From Comamonas sp. BIGb0124 (lineage in GTDB: Bacteria; Pseudomonadota; Gammaproteobacteria; Burkholderiales; Burkholderiaceae_C), in contig NZ_RJVF01000011.1 in NCBI RefSeq assembly GCF_003752175.1, positions 248,001 to 312,000 of the forward strand: a stretch of 64,000 nt of DNA, written 5' to 3'. The notes under the pieces are model-generated. The model was given only the letters and a program-made list of their open reading frames with translations, ran no database searches and had not been told where the DNA came from. This document shows, piece by piece, positions 40,116 to 49,466 of this stretch (position 1 is the first letter of the stretch; the number at the start of each line of letters is the position of its first letter). Both the position numbers and the translations under genes were made by a program.

Positions 40116-40757
40116 TCAGGTGGCCGGACGGCGCGCCAGGGCCAGCAGCACGCCGAAAAACACCATCATGCCGCCGCTGACACGGTTGAGCCAGTGCATG
40201 GCACCGGGCTTCGAGGTCCAGCGGCCCATGCGCAGGCCGAGCCAGCCATAGAACAGCAGGGTCGTCCACTCCAGCGCCAGAAAGGTCAGCGCCACCTGGG
40301 TGTAGCTCAGCGCATAGGCGTCGGCGACCGCGAACTGGGGCAGGAAGGCGGTGAAGATGAGGATGGCCTTGGGATTGCCGATGGCGACCGTGAACTCCTG
40401 GCGGATCAGCCGCTTCAGGGGCGGCACGGCTTCGGGCTCGGCCTCGGCCCGATGCAGGGGGGCGACGGTCGGCGCGGGCGCACGCAGCAGCCTGATGCCC
40501 AGCCACACCAGGTAGGCGGCACCGGCGAACTTGACCACGGTGAAGGCGGTCTCCGAAGCCAGCAGCAGGGTGCCCATGCCCAGTCCGGAGAGCGTGATCA
40601 TGATGGCGAAAGCCGCCAGCCGGCCGCTGCCGGCGAGCGTGGCCTGGCGCAGCCCGTAGCGGGCGCCATAGGTGACGGACAGCAGGTTGTTGGGGCCGAA
40701 CGAGAGGTTGAGCGCCAGGCAGGCGGGCAGGAAGAACAGGTAGGCTTGCAGGGTCAT
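40116..40757 (-). CDS. LysE/RhtB-family amino acid exporter
   Basis: The protein has 213 residues and about six transmembrane helices. Family motifs are LSFGPNNLLSVTYGARYG (near residue 20) and IGNPKAILIFTAFLPQF. It exports amino acids or homoserine-lactone-type compounds; the substrate is not determined. I use the ATG at 40757 (MTLQAYLFFLPA); the frame extends upstream by 15 codons to 40802 without clear signals. It is divergent from oxyR. Confidence 0.88.
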   Translation of the reverse strand: MTLQAYLFFLPACLALNLSFGPNNLLSVTYGARYGLRQATLAGSGRLAAFAIMITLSGLGMGTLLLASETAFTVVKFAGAAYLVWLGIRLLRAPAPTVAPLHRAEAEPEAVPPLKRLIRQEFTVAIGNPKAILIFTAFLPQFAVADAYALSYTQVALTFLALEWTTLLFYGWLGLRMGRWTSKPGAMHWLNRVSGGMMVFFGVLLALARRPAT

Positions 40758-40889
40758 GATCGGAGTCGCCGCGAGTTCCACCGGGCCGGCGGATGCGGTC
40801 ATTGTCTTACACCCGGCACCGTGGCCGCGAGACCCGGTTGATCCCCAAGGCGCACGGGGCCGAACAACTGCGTATCATTGGCGTCAACC

Positions 40890-41846
40890 ATGACGCTCAC
40901 CGAACTCAAGTACATCGTTGCCGTGGCGCGCGAACGCCATTTCGGCAAAGCGGCCGAAGCCTGCCATGTCTCGCAACCGACCTTGAGCGTAGCCGTCAAG
41001 AAGCTCGAGGACGAACTCGAGGTCAAGCTCTTCGAGCGCAGCGCCAACGAGGTCAGCGTGACCCCTCTGGGCGAGGAGATCATCCGCCAGGCGCAGACCG
41101 TGCTGGAGCAGGCCGCCGGCATCAAGGAGATCGCCAAGCGCGGTCAGGATCCGCTGGCCGGACCGCTGCGTCTGGGTGTCATCTACACGATCGGCCCCTA
41201 TCTGCTGCCCGACCTGGTGCGTCAGGTGATCGCCCGCACCCCCCAGATGCCGCTCATGCTGCAGGAGAACTACACGGTCAAGCTGCTGGAGATGCTGCGG
41301 CTGGGCGAGATCGACTGCGCCATCCTCGCCGAGCCGTTTCCCGATGCAGGGCTGGCGCTGGCGCCCCTCTACGACGAACCGTTCTACGTCGCGGTGCCGG
41401 CCCAGCACATGCTGGCCCGCAAGCCGCGGGTCAACGCCGATGCGCTCAAGCAGGAGACCATGCTGCTGCTGGGCGCCGGTCACTGCTTCCGCGACCACGT
41501 GCTCGAGTTCTGCCCCGAGTTCGCCCGTTTCTCCAGCGACGCCGAGGGCATACGCAAGAGCTTCGAGGGCTCGTCGCTCGAGACCATCAAACACATGGTC
41601 GCCGCCGGCATGGGCGTGACCGTGGTGCCGCGGCTCAGCGTGCCGCCCAGTGCGCTGGACGCCGCCGGCGAGGCCGCGCCGCTCACCTCGCGCGATCCGG
41701 TGCAATACCTGCCCTTCGACGGCAACCCGCCGACCCGGCGCGTGGTGCTGGTGTGGCGGCGCAGTTTCACGCGCTACGAAGCGATCGCGGCACTGCGCAA
41801 TGCCATCATGGCCTGCGAGCTGCCGGGCGTGCAACGTCTGACCTGA
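40890..41846 (+). CDS. oxyR: Hydrogen-peroxide sensor and regulator OxyR
   Basis: The protein has 318 residues. The LysR-type DNA-binding domain (FGKAAEACHVSQPTLSVAVK at 18-37) is followed by a peroxide-sensing domain with Cys199 and Cys208 (GHCFRDHVLEFC). Numbering and spacing are identical to the E. coli disulfide pair, which clearly separates it from other LysR proteins. It is followed by dps, a classical OxyR target. Confidence 0.97.
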   Translation: MTLTELKYIVAVARERHFGKAAEACHVSQPTLSVAVKKLEDELEVKLFERSANEVSVTPLGEEIIRQAQTVLEQAAGIKEIAKRGQDPLAGPLRLGVIYTIGPYLLPDLVRQVIARTPQMPLMLQENYTVKLLEMLRLGEIDCAILAEPFPDAGLALAPLYDEPFYVAVPAQHMLARKPRVNADALKQETMLLLGAGHCFRDHVLEFCPEFARFSSDAEGIRKSFEGSSLETIKHMVAAGMGVTVVPRLSVPPSALDAAGEAAPLTSRDPVQYLPFDGNPPTRRVVLVWRRSFTRYEAIAALRNAIMACELPGVQRLT

Positions 41847-41981
41847 GCGCGGCGGCACGCGCCGGCCGCCCGAAGGGCTAGGCTTGTCCGACGGCGGCTG
41901 TCAGTCGCGTCCGATACGGTTGCAGGGTCGAGCGGGGCATAGTACTGTGGTGTTGTTTCCACGAAAGAGGAGTATCCCAGC

Positions 41982-42605
41982 ATGGCTACCGCCCGCAAGA
42001 CCGCTACCAAAACGACTGCCCCCCGCAAGACCGCGGGCCTCAAGACCAGCGTCGCCGCGCATGCCGCCAAGACCCGCCGCATCAGCAAGGGCTCACGCAC
42101 CGCCGCCAAGGTCGAGGTGCTGGGCAGCGCACCGGCCATCAACATCGGCCTGACCGAACGCGATCGCGCGGCGATCTCGAAGGGCCTGAACCGCGTGCTG
42201 GCCGACACCTTCGGCCTGTACCTCACCACGCACAATTTCCACTGGAACGTGACGGGTCCGCATTTCAACTCGCTGCACGCCATGTTCATGGGGCAGTACA
42301 CCGAGCTGTGGAACGCCATCGACACGATCGCCGAACGCATCCGTTCGCTGGGCTTCTACGCGCCCGGCTCTTACAAGGAGTTCGCCGAGCTGGCATCGGT
42401 GCCCGATGTGCCGGTCAAGCCGCCCAAGGCCGACGAGATGGTCCGCATCCTGGTCAAGGGTCACGAAACCGTGGCGCGCGGCGCGCGCGAGCTGTTCCCC
42501 CTGCTCGACAAGGTGTCGGACGAGCCGACGGCCGACATGCTGACCCAGCGCGTGAACTCGCACGAGCAGACGGCCTGGATGCTGCGTTCGCTGCTCGAGG
42601 CCTGA
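41982..42605 (+). CDS. dps: Dps-family DNA-protecting ferritin
   Basis: The protein has 207 residues. A Lys/Arg/Ala/Thr-rich tail of about 50 residues (KTATKTTAPRKTAGLK), suited to DNA binding, precedes the ferritin-like core. Ferroxidase residues lie in THNFHWNVTGPHFNSLHAMF and ELWNAIDTIAERIR. It binds DNA and oxidises Fe2+ with peroxide. GAGGAG lies before the ATG. It sits 135 bases after oxyR; a promoter is expected in that gap but I cannot assign an OxyR site by eye. Confidence 0.95.
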   Translation: MATARKTATKTTAPRKTAGLKTSVAAHAAKTRRISKGSRTAAKVEVLGSAPAINIGLTERDRAAISKGLNRVLADTFGLYLTTHNFHWNVTGPHFNSLHAMFMGQYTELWNAIDTIAERIRSLGFYAPGSYKEFAELASVPDVPVKPPKADEMVRILVKGHETVARGARELFPLLDKVSDEPTADMLTQRVNSHEQTAWMLRSLLEA

Positions 42606-42678
42606 TCTCTTCTTCCCGTCCCTGGCTGGCTTGCCGCGCGCGGCGGCCAGGGCTCCCTGTCGCCTTGCCGAGGCCATC

Positions 42679-43812
42679 ATGACCCAGAATCCTTCCGCCA
42701 CGACGGGCGATGACGATGTGCCCGCCAGCGGACCGGAGCGTGTGCAGGCCCTGCTGCCCGAAGTGCGCCATGGCGATGCCGCCTGGCTGCGTTATGCGCC
42801 GCTGGTGTTCGTGATGAACGCCGGTTCGGGCAGCAACGAGGCGCAGGCGGTGCGCGACACCATCACGCAGGTCTGCGAGAACGCGGGCCGGCCGCTCGAG
42901 TTCGTCCTCATCGAAGAAGCGAGCGAACTGCGGGCCCGGGCTGCCGAAGCGGCGGCGCGGGCGCATGAACGCGACGGCGTGCTGGTGGCCGTCGGTGGCG
43001 ACGGCACCATCAATGTCGTCGCCGGTGCCGCGCTGGCCGCCGATGTGCCGCTGGGCGTCATCCCGCAAGGCACGTTCAATTTCTTCGGCCGCAACCTGGG
43101 CATCTCGATCGAGCTCGAAGAGGCCTTGCAGACCCTGCTCGATCCTTGCCTGCGCAGCATGCACCTGGGCCAGGTCGGCGAGCTGAATGCGTCCGGCCGC
43201 CAGGTGTTCCTGGTCAGTGCCAGCCTGGGTTTCTATCCCCAGATCATCCAGGACCGCGAGTACTGGAAGCAGCAGCTGGGGCGCAAGAAGATCGTGGCGC
43301 TGTGGTCCGGCCTCATGACGCTGCTGGGCGAGCATCGCACCCTCCGCCTGCGCCTGCGAGGGGCCGACGGCCGCACCGAGGCCGTCAAGACCAGCACGCT
43401 GCTGGTCAGCGACAACGCCCTGCAGATGGCCAATCTGGGCCTGCCCGAGGCGCAAGCCATCGAGGAGGGGCAACTGGTGGGACTGGTGGTGCGTTCCACC
43501 TCTCGCTGGCAGTTGCTGGCCTTGGCCCTGCGCGGCGCGCTCAAGCGCCTGACCGACGATGACCGCCTGGAGCGTTTTGCCTTCGATCGCCTGGAGGTCG
43601 CGGTGCGCCGGCCGGCGCCCGGTTTCCGTTTCAAGGTCGCGGTCGATGGCGAGATCACCGAATATGCCTCTCCCATGGTGTTCGAGGTCTCGCCCCAGCC
43701 GCTGCAGGTGCTGGTGCCCTGGCCCGATGCGATCGCAGCCGAGACCCGCGAAGCCCGTGCCGCGATGGCGCAGGAGCCCGCCGTCGCGATGCCGGGAGGC
43801 GTCGCGGCATGA
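42679..43812 (+). CDS. Diacylglycerol/lipid kinase (DagK-like catalytic domain)
   Basis: The protein has 377 residues. The catalytic domain has FVMNAGSGSNEAQ (ATP loop), the signature VAVGGDGTINVVAGA and the IPQGTFNFFGRNLG motif. The C-terminal beta-sandwich runs from about 200. It phosphorylates a diacylglycerol, sphingoid or undecaprenol-like lipid; the substrate is not clear. Its stop overlaps the start of the metallophosphoesterase gene (ATGA), so the two are probably translationally coupled. Confidence 0.9.
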   Translation: MTQNPSATTGDDDVPASGPERVQALLPEVRHGDAAWLRYAPLVFVMNAGSGSNEAQAVRDTITQVCENAGRPLEFVLIEEASELRARAAEAAARAHERDGVLVAVGGDGTINVVAGAALAADVPLGVIPQGTFNFFGRNLGISIELEEALQTLLDPCLRSMHLGQVGELNASGRQVFLVSASLGFYPQIIQDREYWKQQLGRKKIVALWSGLMTLLGEHRTLRLRLRGADGRTEAVKTSTLLVSDNALQMANLGLPEAQAIEEGQLVGLVVRSTSRWQLLALALRGALKRLTDDDRLERFAFDRLEVAVRRPAPGFRFKVAVDGEITEYASPMVFEVSPQPLQVLVPWPDAIAAETREARAAMAQEPAVAMPGGVAA

Positions 43813-44861
43813 CCGACCCCGACCTTGCGGGCGGGAAGACACCGGCCCTGCCATCCGATCCGTTGCAGACAGCGATGGCGCAGGGCGCGGCCGAAGGCTC
43901 GGTCTGCCGCATCCTGCATCTGTCGGATCCGCATTTCGGCACCGAGCGGGCCGATGCCGTACGGGCGCTCGAGGAACTGACGGCTGCCGTCCGGCCCACG
44001 CTGCTGGTGGTGTCGGGCGACATCACGCAGCGCGCGCGGCGCGAGCAGTATCAGGCGGCACGGCGTTTCATCGACCGCTTGCAGGCCTGTTGCGGCGCGC
44101 CCTGGCTGGCGATCGCCGGCAACCACGACATTCCCCTGTTCGACGTGGCCGCGCGCGTGGCCTGGCCGCTGCGCGAGTACCGCCGCAGCATCAGCGAACA
44201 GCTCGAGCCGGAGCACAGCGACGCCCAGGCGCTGGTGTTGTGCGTCAACACGGTGCGCCGCTGGCGCCACAAGGACGGCGAGGTCTCCCATGCCCAGATC
44301 GAACGGGTGGCACGGCGGCTGCAGCGCGCAGCGCCCGGCCAGCTGCGGGTGGTGGTGACACACCAGCCCGTGCATGTGGTCGACCCGGCCGAACGCAAGA
44401 ACCTGCTGATCGGGCACGAAGCGGCCGTGCGCCGATGGGCCCAGGCCGGCGCCGATCTCATCCTCGGGGGTCACATCCATTCGGCCTACGCCGTGGCGCT
44501 GTCGGAATCGGCCTCGGGCGTGCTGCCCGCGCTGTGGGCGGTGCAGGCCGGCACGGCGGTGTCGAGCCGGGTCAGGCGAGAACAGCCGAACTCGGTCAAT
44601 CTGATCTGCTATCGGCCGCCCGGCATGCGCGATGCGGCGGGGCGGGTGTTGCCCCGCGCGGTGTCGGTTCAGCAATGGGATTTCCAGCGTGCGGCCCAGG
44701 ATCCCCATCATGCCGAGGGCGAAGCCGGCAACGTGGAGGGCCGCCTGCCGGGCGCCGGACGTTTTGTGCGCGTGCTCGAAACCGAACTGCTGCCGCCGCC
44801 CGAGGTGGCGGCGGGCCAGGGCACCGTCATCGGCCTGGCGGCGGGCGAGCCGGTGGCCTGA
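43809..44861 (+). CDS. Calcineurin-like metallophosphoesterase
   Basis: The protein has 350 residues. The binuclear metal motifs are in order: LHLSDPHFG, VVSGDITQRA, IAGNHDI, VVTHQPVH and GGHIHSAYA. It probably hydrolyses a phosphodiester or phosphomonoester, such as cAMP (CpdA-like) or a lipid phosphate. Its coupling to the lipid kinase gene suggests a lipid-related substrate. The N-terminal 30 residues are variable. Confidence 0.92.
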   Translation: MTDPDLAGGKTPALPSDPLQTAMAQGAAEGSVCRILHLSDPHFGTERADAVRALEELTAAVRPTLLVVSGDITQRARREQYQAARRFIDRLQACCGAPWLAIAGNHDIPLFDVAARVAWPLREYRRSISEQLEPEHSDAQALVLCVNTVRRWRHKDGEVSHAQIERVARRLQRAAPGQLRVVVTHQPVHVVDPAERKNLLIGHEAAVRRWAQAGADLILGGHIHSAYAVALSESASGVLPALWAVQAGTAVSSRVRREQPNSVNLICYRPPGMRDAAGRVLPRAVSVQQWDFQRAAQDPHHAEGEAGNVEGRLPGAGRFVRVLETELLPPPEVAAGQGTVIGLAAGEPVA

Positions 44862-44883
44862 GGCTGCAACCCGGTTGTTATCC

Positions 44884-45570
44884 ATGCCAGGTGTTTTGCC
44901 CGACCTTTTCGACGCGCCCGTGCAGCCGCCCGCCCGCGTCGCCCTGGGCGAACAGGCCTGGCTGCTGCGCGGATTTGCGCTGCCGCATGTCGAGGCCCTG
45001 CGCACGGCGCTGCGCACCGTGCTGCGCGCCGCACCCTGGCGCCAGATGCGCACGCCGGGCGGCTACACGATGTCGGTCTCCACGACCAACTGCGGCGCTT
45101 TGGGCTGGACCTCGGACGAGCAGGGCTACCGCTACACGCCGCGCGACCCGCTGAGCGGCCAGCCCTGGCCTGCGCTGCCGGCGGCCCTGCAGGCACTGGC
45201 GGCACGGGCTGCGGCCGAGGCGGGTTTTGACGGCTTCGCGCCCGACGCCTGCCTGATCAACCGTTATGTGCCCGGTGCCCGCATGTCGCTTCACCAGGAC
45301 AAGAACGAGCGGGATCGCACGGCGCCGATCGTCTCGGTGTCGCTGGGGCTGCCGGCGGTGTTCCTGTTCGGCGGACTCGAACGCACCCTGCCCACGGCGC
45401 GGTACGGGCTGCTGCACGGCGATGTGGTGGTATGGGGCGGCGTGGACCGGATGCGTTTTCACGGGGTGCTGCCGCTGCGCCCGGGCGTGCACCCGGTGGT
45501 GGGCGAGCAGCGCATCAACCTGACCTTTCGGCGCGCCGGCGGCGCCCAGCCTCTACACTCGGGCGGGTGA
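44884..45570 (+). CDS. alkB: AlkB-type DNA oxidative demethylase
   Basis: The protein has 228 residues. This Fe(II)/2-oxoglutarate dioxygenase reverses N1-methyladenine and N3-methylcytosine damage. The metal triad HxD...H lies in SLHQDKNE and MRFHGVLPL; 2-oxoglutarate-binding arginines lie in RINLTFRRA. The nucleotide-recognition lid is YTMSVSTTNCG. Its stop overlaps the ogt start by one base (TGATG), so alkB and ogt form a DNA alkylation repair pair. Confidence 0.95.
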   Translation: MPGVLPDLFDAPVQPPARVALGEQAWLLRGFALPHVEALRTALRTVLRAAPWRQMRTPGGYTMSVSTTNCGALGWTSDEQGYRYTPRDPLSGQPWPALPAALQALAARAAAEAGFDGFAPDACLINRYVPGARMSLHQDKNERDRTAPIVSVSLGLPAVFLFGGLERTLPTARYGLLHGDVVVWGGVDRMRFHGVLPLRPGVHPVVGEQRINLTFRRAGGAQPLHSGG

Positions 45571-46304
45571 TGTCCATCGATCTGCCCTTCGACGCTGCCG
45601 GCACCGCCGTGCCGGTCGCCTCCGCCAAGTCCCCGGCCCGGCCGCGTACCGTGCCGGTCCGCCTGAATTTCCAGCTGCAGCATCTCGACAGTCCCGTCGG
45701 TCCGCTGATGCTGGTGACCGATGCACAGCATCGGGTGCGCGCCCTCGAGTTCGCGGAGAACGAAGCGCGGCTGCGCAGCCTGCTGGCCAAGCACTACCGC
45801 CACCACACCCTCGACGAGCCGGTGCGTGCCCGCCGCTCGCCGGCCGATCCGGTGGTCGAGGCCATCGAGCGTTATTTCGCGGGCGAGCTCCAGGCGCTCG
45901 ACGCGCTGGCGGTGGCCGATCACGGCAGCCCGCTGCAGCGCCGGGTCTGGGCCGCTCTGCGCCAGATCCCGGCCGGACAGGTGACGTCGTATGGCGACCT
46001 GGCCCGCCGGGTCGGCATCGCGCCCGCCGAAGCCGCTTGCGACGAGCCGGCCGACGCCGCCACCCCGCCTCGCGACATGGCCATTGCCTCGATGGATGCG
46101 ATGCGCCGTGCGGGCCGCCTGGCGCGGGCCGTGGGGCGTGCCAATGCGCTCAATCCGATTTCCATCATCGTGCCCTGCCACCGCGTGATCGGTGCCGACG
46201 GGCGCCTGACCGGTTATGCCGGCGGGCTGGCGCGCAAACGCTGGCTGCTGCTGCACGAAGGTGCGGTCGCCGATGCCTCGGTGGCTCGGCTTCAGGGGTT
46301 CTGA
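45570..46304 (+). CDS. ogt: O6-alkylguanine-DNA methyltransferase (Ogt type) with an insertion
   Basis: The protein has 244 residues. The acceptor Cys is in IIVPCHRVIG and is followed by GYAGGLARKRWLL. An N-terminal Ogt-like domain is present, without the Ada zinc/AraC domains. Between GQVTSYGDLARRVG and ARAVGRANALNP there is an extra stretch of about 35 residues, Ala/Asp/Met-rich, not usual at this point of the helix-turn-helix. The frame is unbroken and the catalytic residues are intact, so the protein is probably functional. It overlaps alkB by one base. Confidence 0.9.
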   Translation: MSIDLPFDAAGTAVPVASAKSPARPRTVPVRLNFQLQHLDSPVGPLMLVTDAQHRVRALEFAENEARLRSLLAKHYRHHTLDEPVRARRSPADPVVEAIERYFAGELQALDALAVADHGSPLQRRVWAALRQIPAGQVTSYGDLARRVGIAPAEAACDEPADAATPPRDMAIASMDAMRRAGRLARAVGRANALNPISIIVPCHRVIGADGRLTGYAGGLARKRWLLLHEGAVADASVARLQGF

Positions 46305-46346
46305 GTCCCGGCCGGCGGACCGGGTTGTTTTTTGGGTCTTCAAACC

Positions 46347-47156
46347 ATGCAGTTCGTTTATCCCCTGATCGATCATGCGGCAGGCTGGGGCCTGTTGCTG
46401 GTGTGTGTGCTCGCTTTGGGTCTGCGCGCGGTGCAGGCGCGCCAGAGCGCCTCGACACCGGGTGGTGTGCCCTCGCTGCTGCTGGCCGCCGCACCGGGCG
46501 CCGCTGGATCGGCCCTGCTGGCGCTGGCGGGCCTGGGCGGATTTGCGCTGCTGGCTTCGCAGGTCATGGCCGAGACGACGCCCGCCTGGCTGGTGGCGCT
46601 GGACGGCTGGGTCGCCGGGCATCGCACGGCCTGGCCCGAGTTCGCCCTGCAGGCCCTGGTGGCCTTGACGCACCTGGGGGACTTCAACACGCTCACGGGT
46701 GTGACGGTACTGGTGGCATTGGCCCTGGCCTGGCGCGGACGCTGGCTGGCCATGGGATGGTGGCTGCTGGCGACGGCGGGCAATGGCCTGCTGGTGCGCT
46801 GGTGCAAGCAGGTCTTTGGCCGCAGCCGGCCCGACACGCCTTACCTGGAGGTGCATGGCTACAGTTTTCCGAGCGGGCATGCGATGTCTTCGCTGGTGGT
46901 CTATGGGCTGCTGGCCGTGATCCTGTGGGGATGGGGACGCCGGCCGGCGCGCACGGCGGGGCTGGATCTGCCGGGCAGTCCGGCCCGTCGGCTGGCGGTG
47001 GCGATCGCCGTGTTGGCCGTGGCCATCGGGGCCAGCCGGGTCTGGCTGGAGGTGCATTACGCCAGCGACGTGCTGGCCGGCTGGCTGCTGGCTCTGGGCT
47101 GGCTGGGTGCGCTGAGTCTGCTGGTGCGGCCGCTGCGCATGGGCCGGGACGGTTGA
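46347..47156 (+). CDS. PAP2-family membrane phosphatase
   Basis: The protein has 269 residues and six predicted transmembrane helices. The three PAP2 motifs are intact: KQVFGRSRP, YSFPSGHAMSS and SRVWLEVHYASDVLAG. Such enzymes dephosphorylate phosphatidic acid, phosphatidylglycerophosphate or undecaprenyl pyrophosphate at the periplasmic face. It is followed after four bases by the MFS transporter gene. Confidence 0.92.
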   Translation: MQFVYPLIDHAAGWGLLLVCVLALGLRAVQARQSASTPGGVPSLLLAAAPGAAGSALLALAGLGGFALLASQVMAETTPAWLVALDGWVAGHRTAWPEFALQALVALTHLGDFNTLTGVTVLVALALAWRGRWLAMGWWLLATAGNGLLVRWCKQVFGRSRPDTPYLEVHGYSFPSGHAMSSLVVYGLLAVILWGWGRRPARTAGLDLPGSPARRLAVAIAVLAVAIGASRVWLEVHYASDVLAGWLLALGWLGALSLLVRPLRMGRDG

Positions 47157-47160
47157 AGCT

Positions 47161-48408
47161 GTGACTCGCCGCCCGTCTTCACCCGCCTCGCCGGTGCCGC
47201 CCGCCGGCACCTTGCCGCCGCCGATCCACGCGGGCGAACCGGCTTTCCGCGCGACGCGCCTGGCTTTGTTCGCCGGCGGGTTCTCGACCTTCTGGCTGCT
47301 GTACTGGGTGCAGCCGCTCATGCCCATGCTGGCCCATGATTTCGGCCTCAGCCCCGCCTCGAGCAGTGCAGCCCTGTCCTTCGCGACGGGTGCGATGGCG
47401 CTGGCGCTGCTGCCGGCCAGCCTGCTGGCCGATCGTTACGGCCGGCGTACGCTGATGTGCGGCGGCTTGCTCGCCGCGGCCTTGCTGACACTGGTGATGG
47501 CCGTGGCCCCCGACTGGCACGGGCTGCTGGCCCTGCGGCTGCTGTGCGGATTGCTGCTGGCCGGCATGCCGGCGGTGGCGATGGCCTATCTGGCCGAGGA
47601 GTTCGATCCGGCCGCGCTGGGCAGCGTGATGGGCCTGTACATCGGCGGCAATGCCCTGGGGGGCATGTCGGGGCGGCTGGTCGGCGTGTGGCTGGCGGAT
47701 GCGCTGTCGTGGCGCATGGCCGCGGTGGCGGTCGGTCTCGTCGGCCTGGCCGGTGCGGTTTACTTCCTGCGCCGGCTGCCGCCTTCGCGCCGTTTTGTGC
47801 CGCGGCCCCTGCCGTTCAGTGCCGAGGGGCGTGCGAGCCTGGCGGCGGGACTGCGCGAGGCGCTGGGCGACCGTGGCCTGCTGGCGCTGTACGCCACCTC
47901 CTTTCTCATCATGGGCGCCTTCGTGAGCCTGTACAACTACCTGGGCTTTCGCCTGGCCGGCGCGCCCTTTTTCCTCAGCCACAGCGTCATCGGCTTCATC
48001 TTCATGCTCTACATGGTGGGCACGCTGGCCTCGGCGCTGTCGGGTCGGCTGAGCCGCCGGTTCGGCCGCGGGCCGGTGCTGCGGACCATGCTGGGCGTGA
48101 TGGCGGCCAGCCTTCTGCTGACGCTGACCGATGCCCTGGTGCTGGTGGTGGCGGGCGTGGCCGGATTGACCTTCAGCTTCTTTGCAGGCCACGCGGTGGC
48201 CAGCAGTTGGGTCGGCGCGCGGGCGCAGTCGGCCAAGGCGCTGGCGGCGGCGCTCTACCTCAGCGCCTACTACCTGGGATCGAGCCTGGTGGGCTCGAGT
48301 TCGGGGCTGCTGTGGTCGTGGGGGCAGTGGACGGGCGTGGCCGGCGTGCTGGTCGTGGCCGTGCTGCTGGCGCTGGCGGCGACCTGGCGGCTGAGCGACA
48401 AGGGCTGA
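47161..48408 (+). CDS. MFS transporter (YnfM/arabinose-efflux-like)
   Basis: The protein has 415 residues and 12 predicted transmembrane helices. The MFS A-motif-like [12 protein letters not shown] lies after helix 2; a second half begins around residue 230. The start is GTG, four bases after the PAP2 stop. The substrate is unknown; relatives export sugars or drugs. Confidence 0.9.
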   Translation: MTRRPSSPASPVPPAGTLPPPIHAGEPAFRATRLALFAGGFSTFWLLYWVQPLMPMLAHDFGLSPASSSAALSFATGAMALALLPASLLADRYGRRTLMCGGLLAAALLTLVMAVAPDWHGLLALRLLCGLLLAGMPAVAMAYLAEEFDPAALGSVMGLYIGGNALGGMSGRLVGVWLADALSWRMAAVAVGLVGLAGAVYFLRRLPPSRRFVPRPLPFSAEGRASLAAGLREALGDRGLLALYATSFLIMGAFVSLYNYLGFRLAGAPFFLSHSVIGFIFMLYMVGTLASALSGRLSRRFGRGPVLRTMLGVMAASLLLTLTDALVLVVAGVAGLTFSFFAGHAVASSWVGARAQSAKALAAALYLSAYYLGSSLVGSSSGLLWSWGQWTGVAGVLVVAVLLALAATWRLSDKG

Positions 48409-48458
48409 GCCACGCGGCCGAGCGACCCGCGCCGAACACCTGGCGGCACAATAAGCGC

Positions 48459-49400
48459 ATGTCGAACATGCTTTCCTCCAGGCCTGCATCGGGCCCCACC
48501 ACGTCGCGCCTGCGGCTCTACCTGCAACTCATCCGCTGGGACCGACCGGTCGGATGGCTGGTGCTGCTGTGGCCCACGCTGAGCGCGCTGTGGCTGGCTG
48601 CGGGCGGATTTCCGGGCTGGCACCTGCTGGCGGTCTTTGTACTCGGGACGGTGCTGATGCGCAGCGCGGGCTGCTGCATCAACGACGTGGCCGACCGCGA
48701 CTTCGACCGCCACGTCAAGCGCACCACCGAGCGTCCGGTGACCGCGGGCCGGATCTCGGTGCGCGAGGCATTGGCGGTGGGCGCGGTGCTGGCCCTGGCT
48801 GCGCTGGTGCTGGCGACGACGTTGAATGCAGCGACCCTGCTCTGGACGCCTGCGGCCCTGGCCGTGACGCTGCTGTATCCCTATGCCAAACGTCATGTGT
48901 CCATGCCGCAGGCGGTGCTGGGCGTGGCCTTCAGCTTCGGCATTCCCATGGCCTTCACGGCGGTGCAGGGCGGCGCTGCGTTCAATCTCTACACCGGTGA
49001 TCCGCTGCTGTGGTCGCAGGCCTGGCAGGCCGTGCCGGCGGTGGCCCTGTGGCTGGTGCTGGGCAATCTGTGCCAGGTCCTGGCCTACGATACCGAATAC
49101 GCCATGGTCGATCGCGACGACGACCTGCGCATCGGCATGAAGACCTCGGCGATCACGCTCGGGCGCTGGGATGTGGCCGCCGTGATGGGGTTCTACGCCG
49201 TGTTCCTGGCGGTCTGGGGGACGGTGCTCTACGGTTACGCGAACTTCGGGGTGTGGGCGGTCGCGATGCTGGCGGCCGCGGCGCAGGTGCTGTGGCATTG
49301 GCGGCTGATCCGCGATCGCTCGCGCGACGGCTGCTTCAAGGCGTTCAGGCTCAACCACTGGCTGGGGCTGACGATCTTTGCGGGCTTTGTGCTGGGCTGA
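48459..49400 (+). CDS. ubiA: 4-hydroxybenzoate polyprenyltransferase UbiA
   Basis: The protein has 313 residues and about eight to nine transmembrane helices. It attaches the polyprenyl tail to 4-hydroxybenzoate in ubiquinone synthesis. The two Asp-rich motifs that bind the prenyl diphosphate through Mg2+ are present: [15 protein letters not shown] and [12 protein letters not shown]. The N-terminus [19 protein letters not shown] is typical. Confidence 0.96.
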   Translation: MSNMLSSRPASGPTTSRLRLYLQLIRWDRPVGWLVLLWPTLSALWLAAGGFPGWHLLAVFVLGTVLMRSAGCCINDVADRDFDRHVKRTTERPVTAGRISVREALAVGAVLALAALVLATTLNAATLLWTPAALAVTLLYPYAKRHVSMPQAVLGVAFSFGIPMAFTAVQGGAAFNLYTGDPLLWSQAWQAVPAVALWLVLGNLCQVLAYDTEYAMVDRDDDLRIGMKTSAITLGRWDVAAVMGFYAVFLAVWGTVLYGYANFGVWAVAMLAAAAQVLWHWRLIRDRSRDGCFKAFRLNHWLGLTIFAGFVLG

Positions 49401-49466
49401 ACGTGGGTCTGCCGGCGTCGTCGGCCGTTCCGGACCGGTGGCCCGACTTCGGGCGCCACGATCCGC

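Noticed and set aside
41847-41981. OxyR binding site between oxyR and dps
   Set aside because: I could not find the spaced ATAG/CTAT elements of the OxyR consensus; regulation of dps by OxyR remains likely from family knowledge only.
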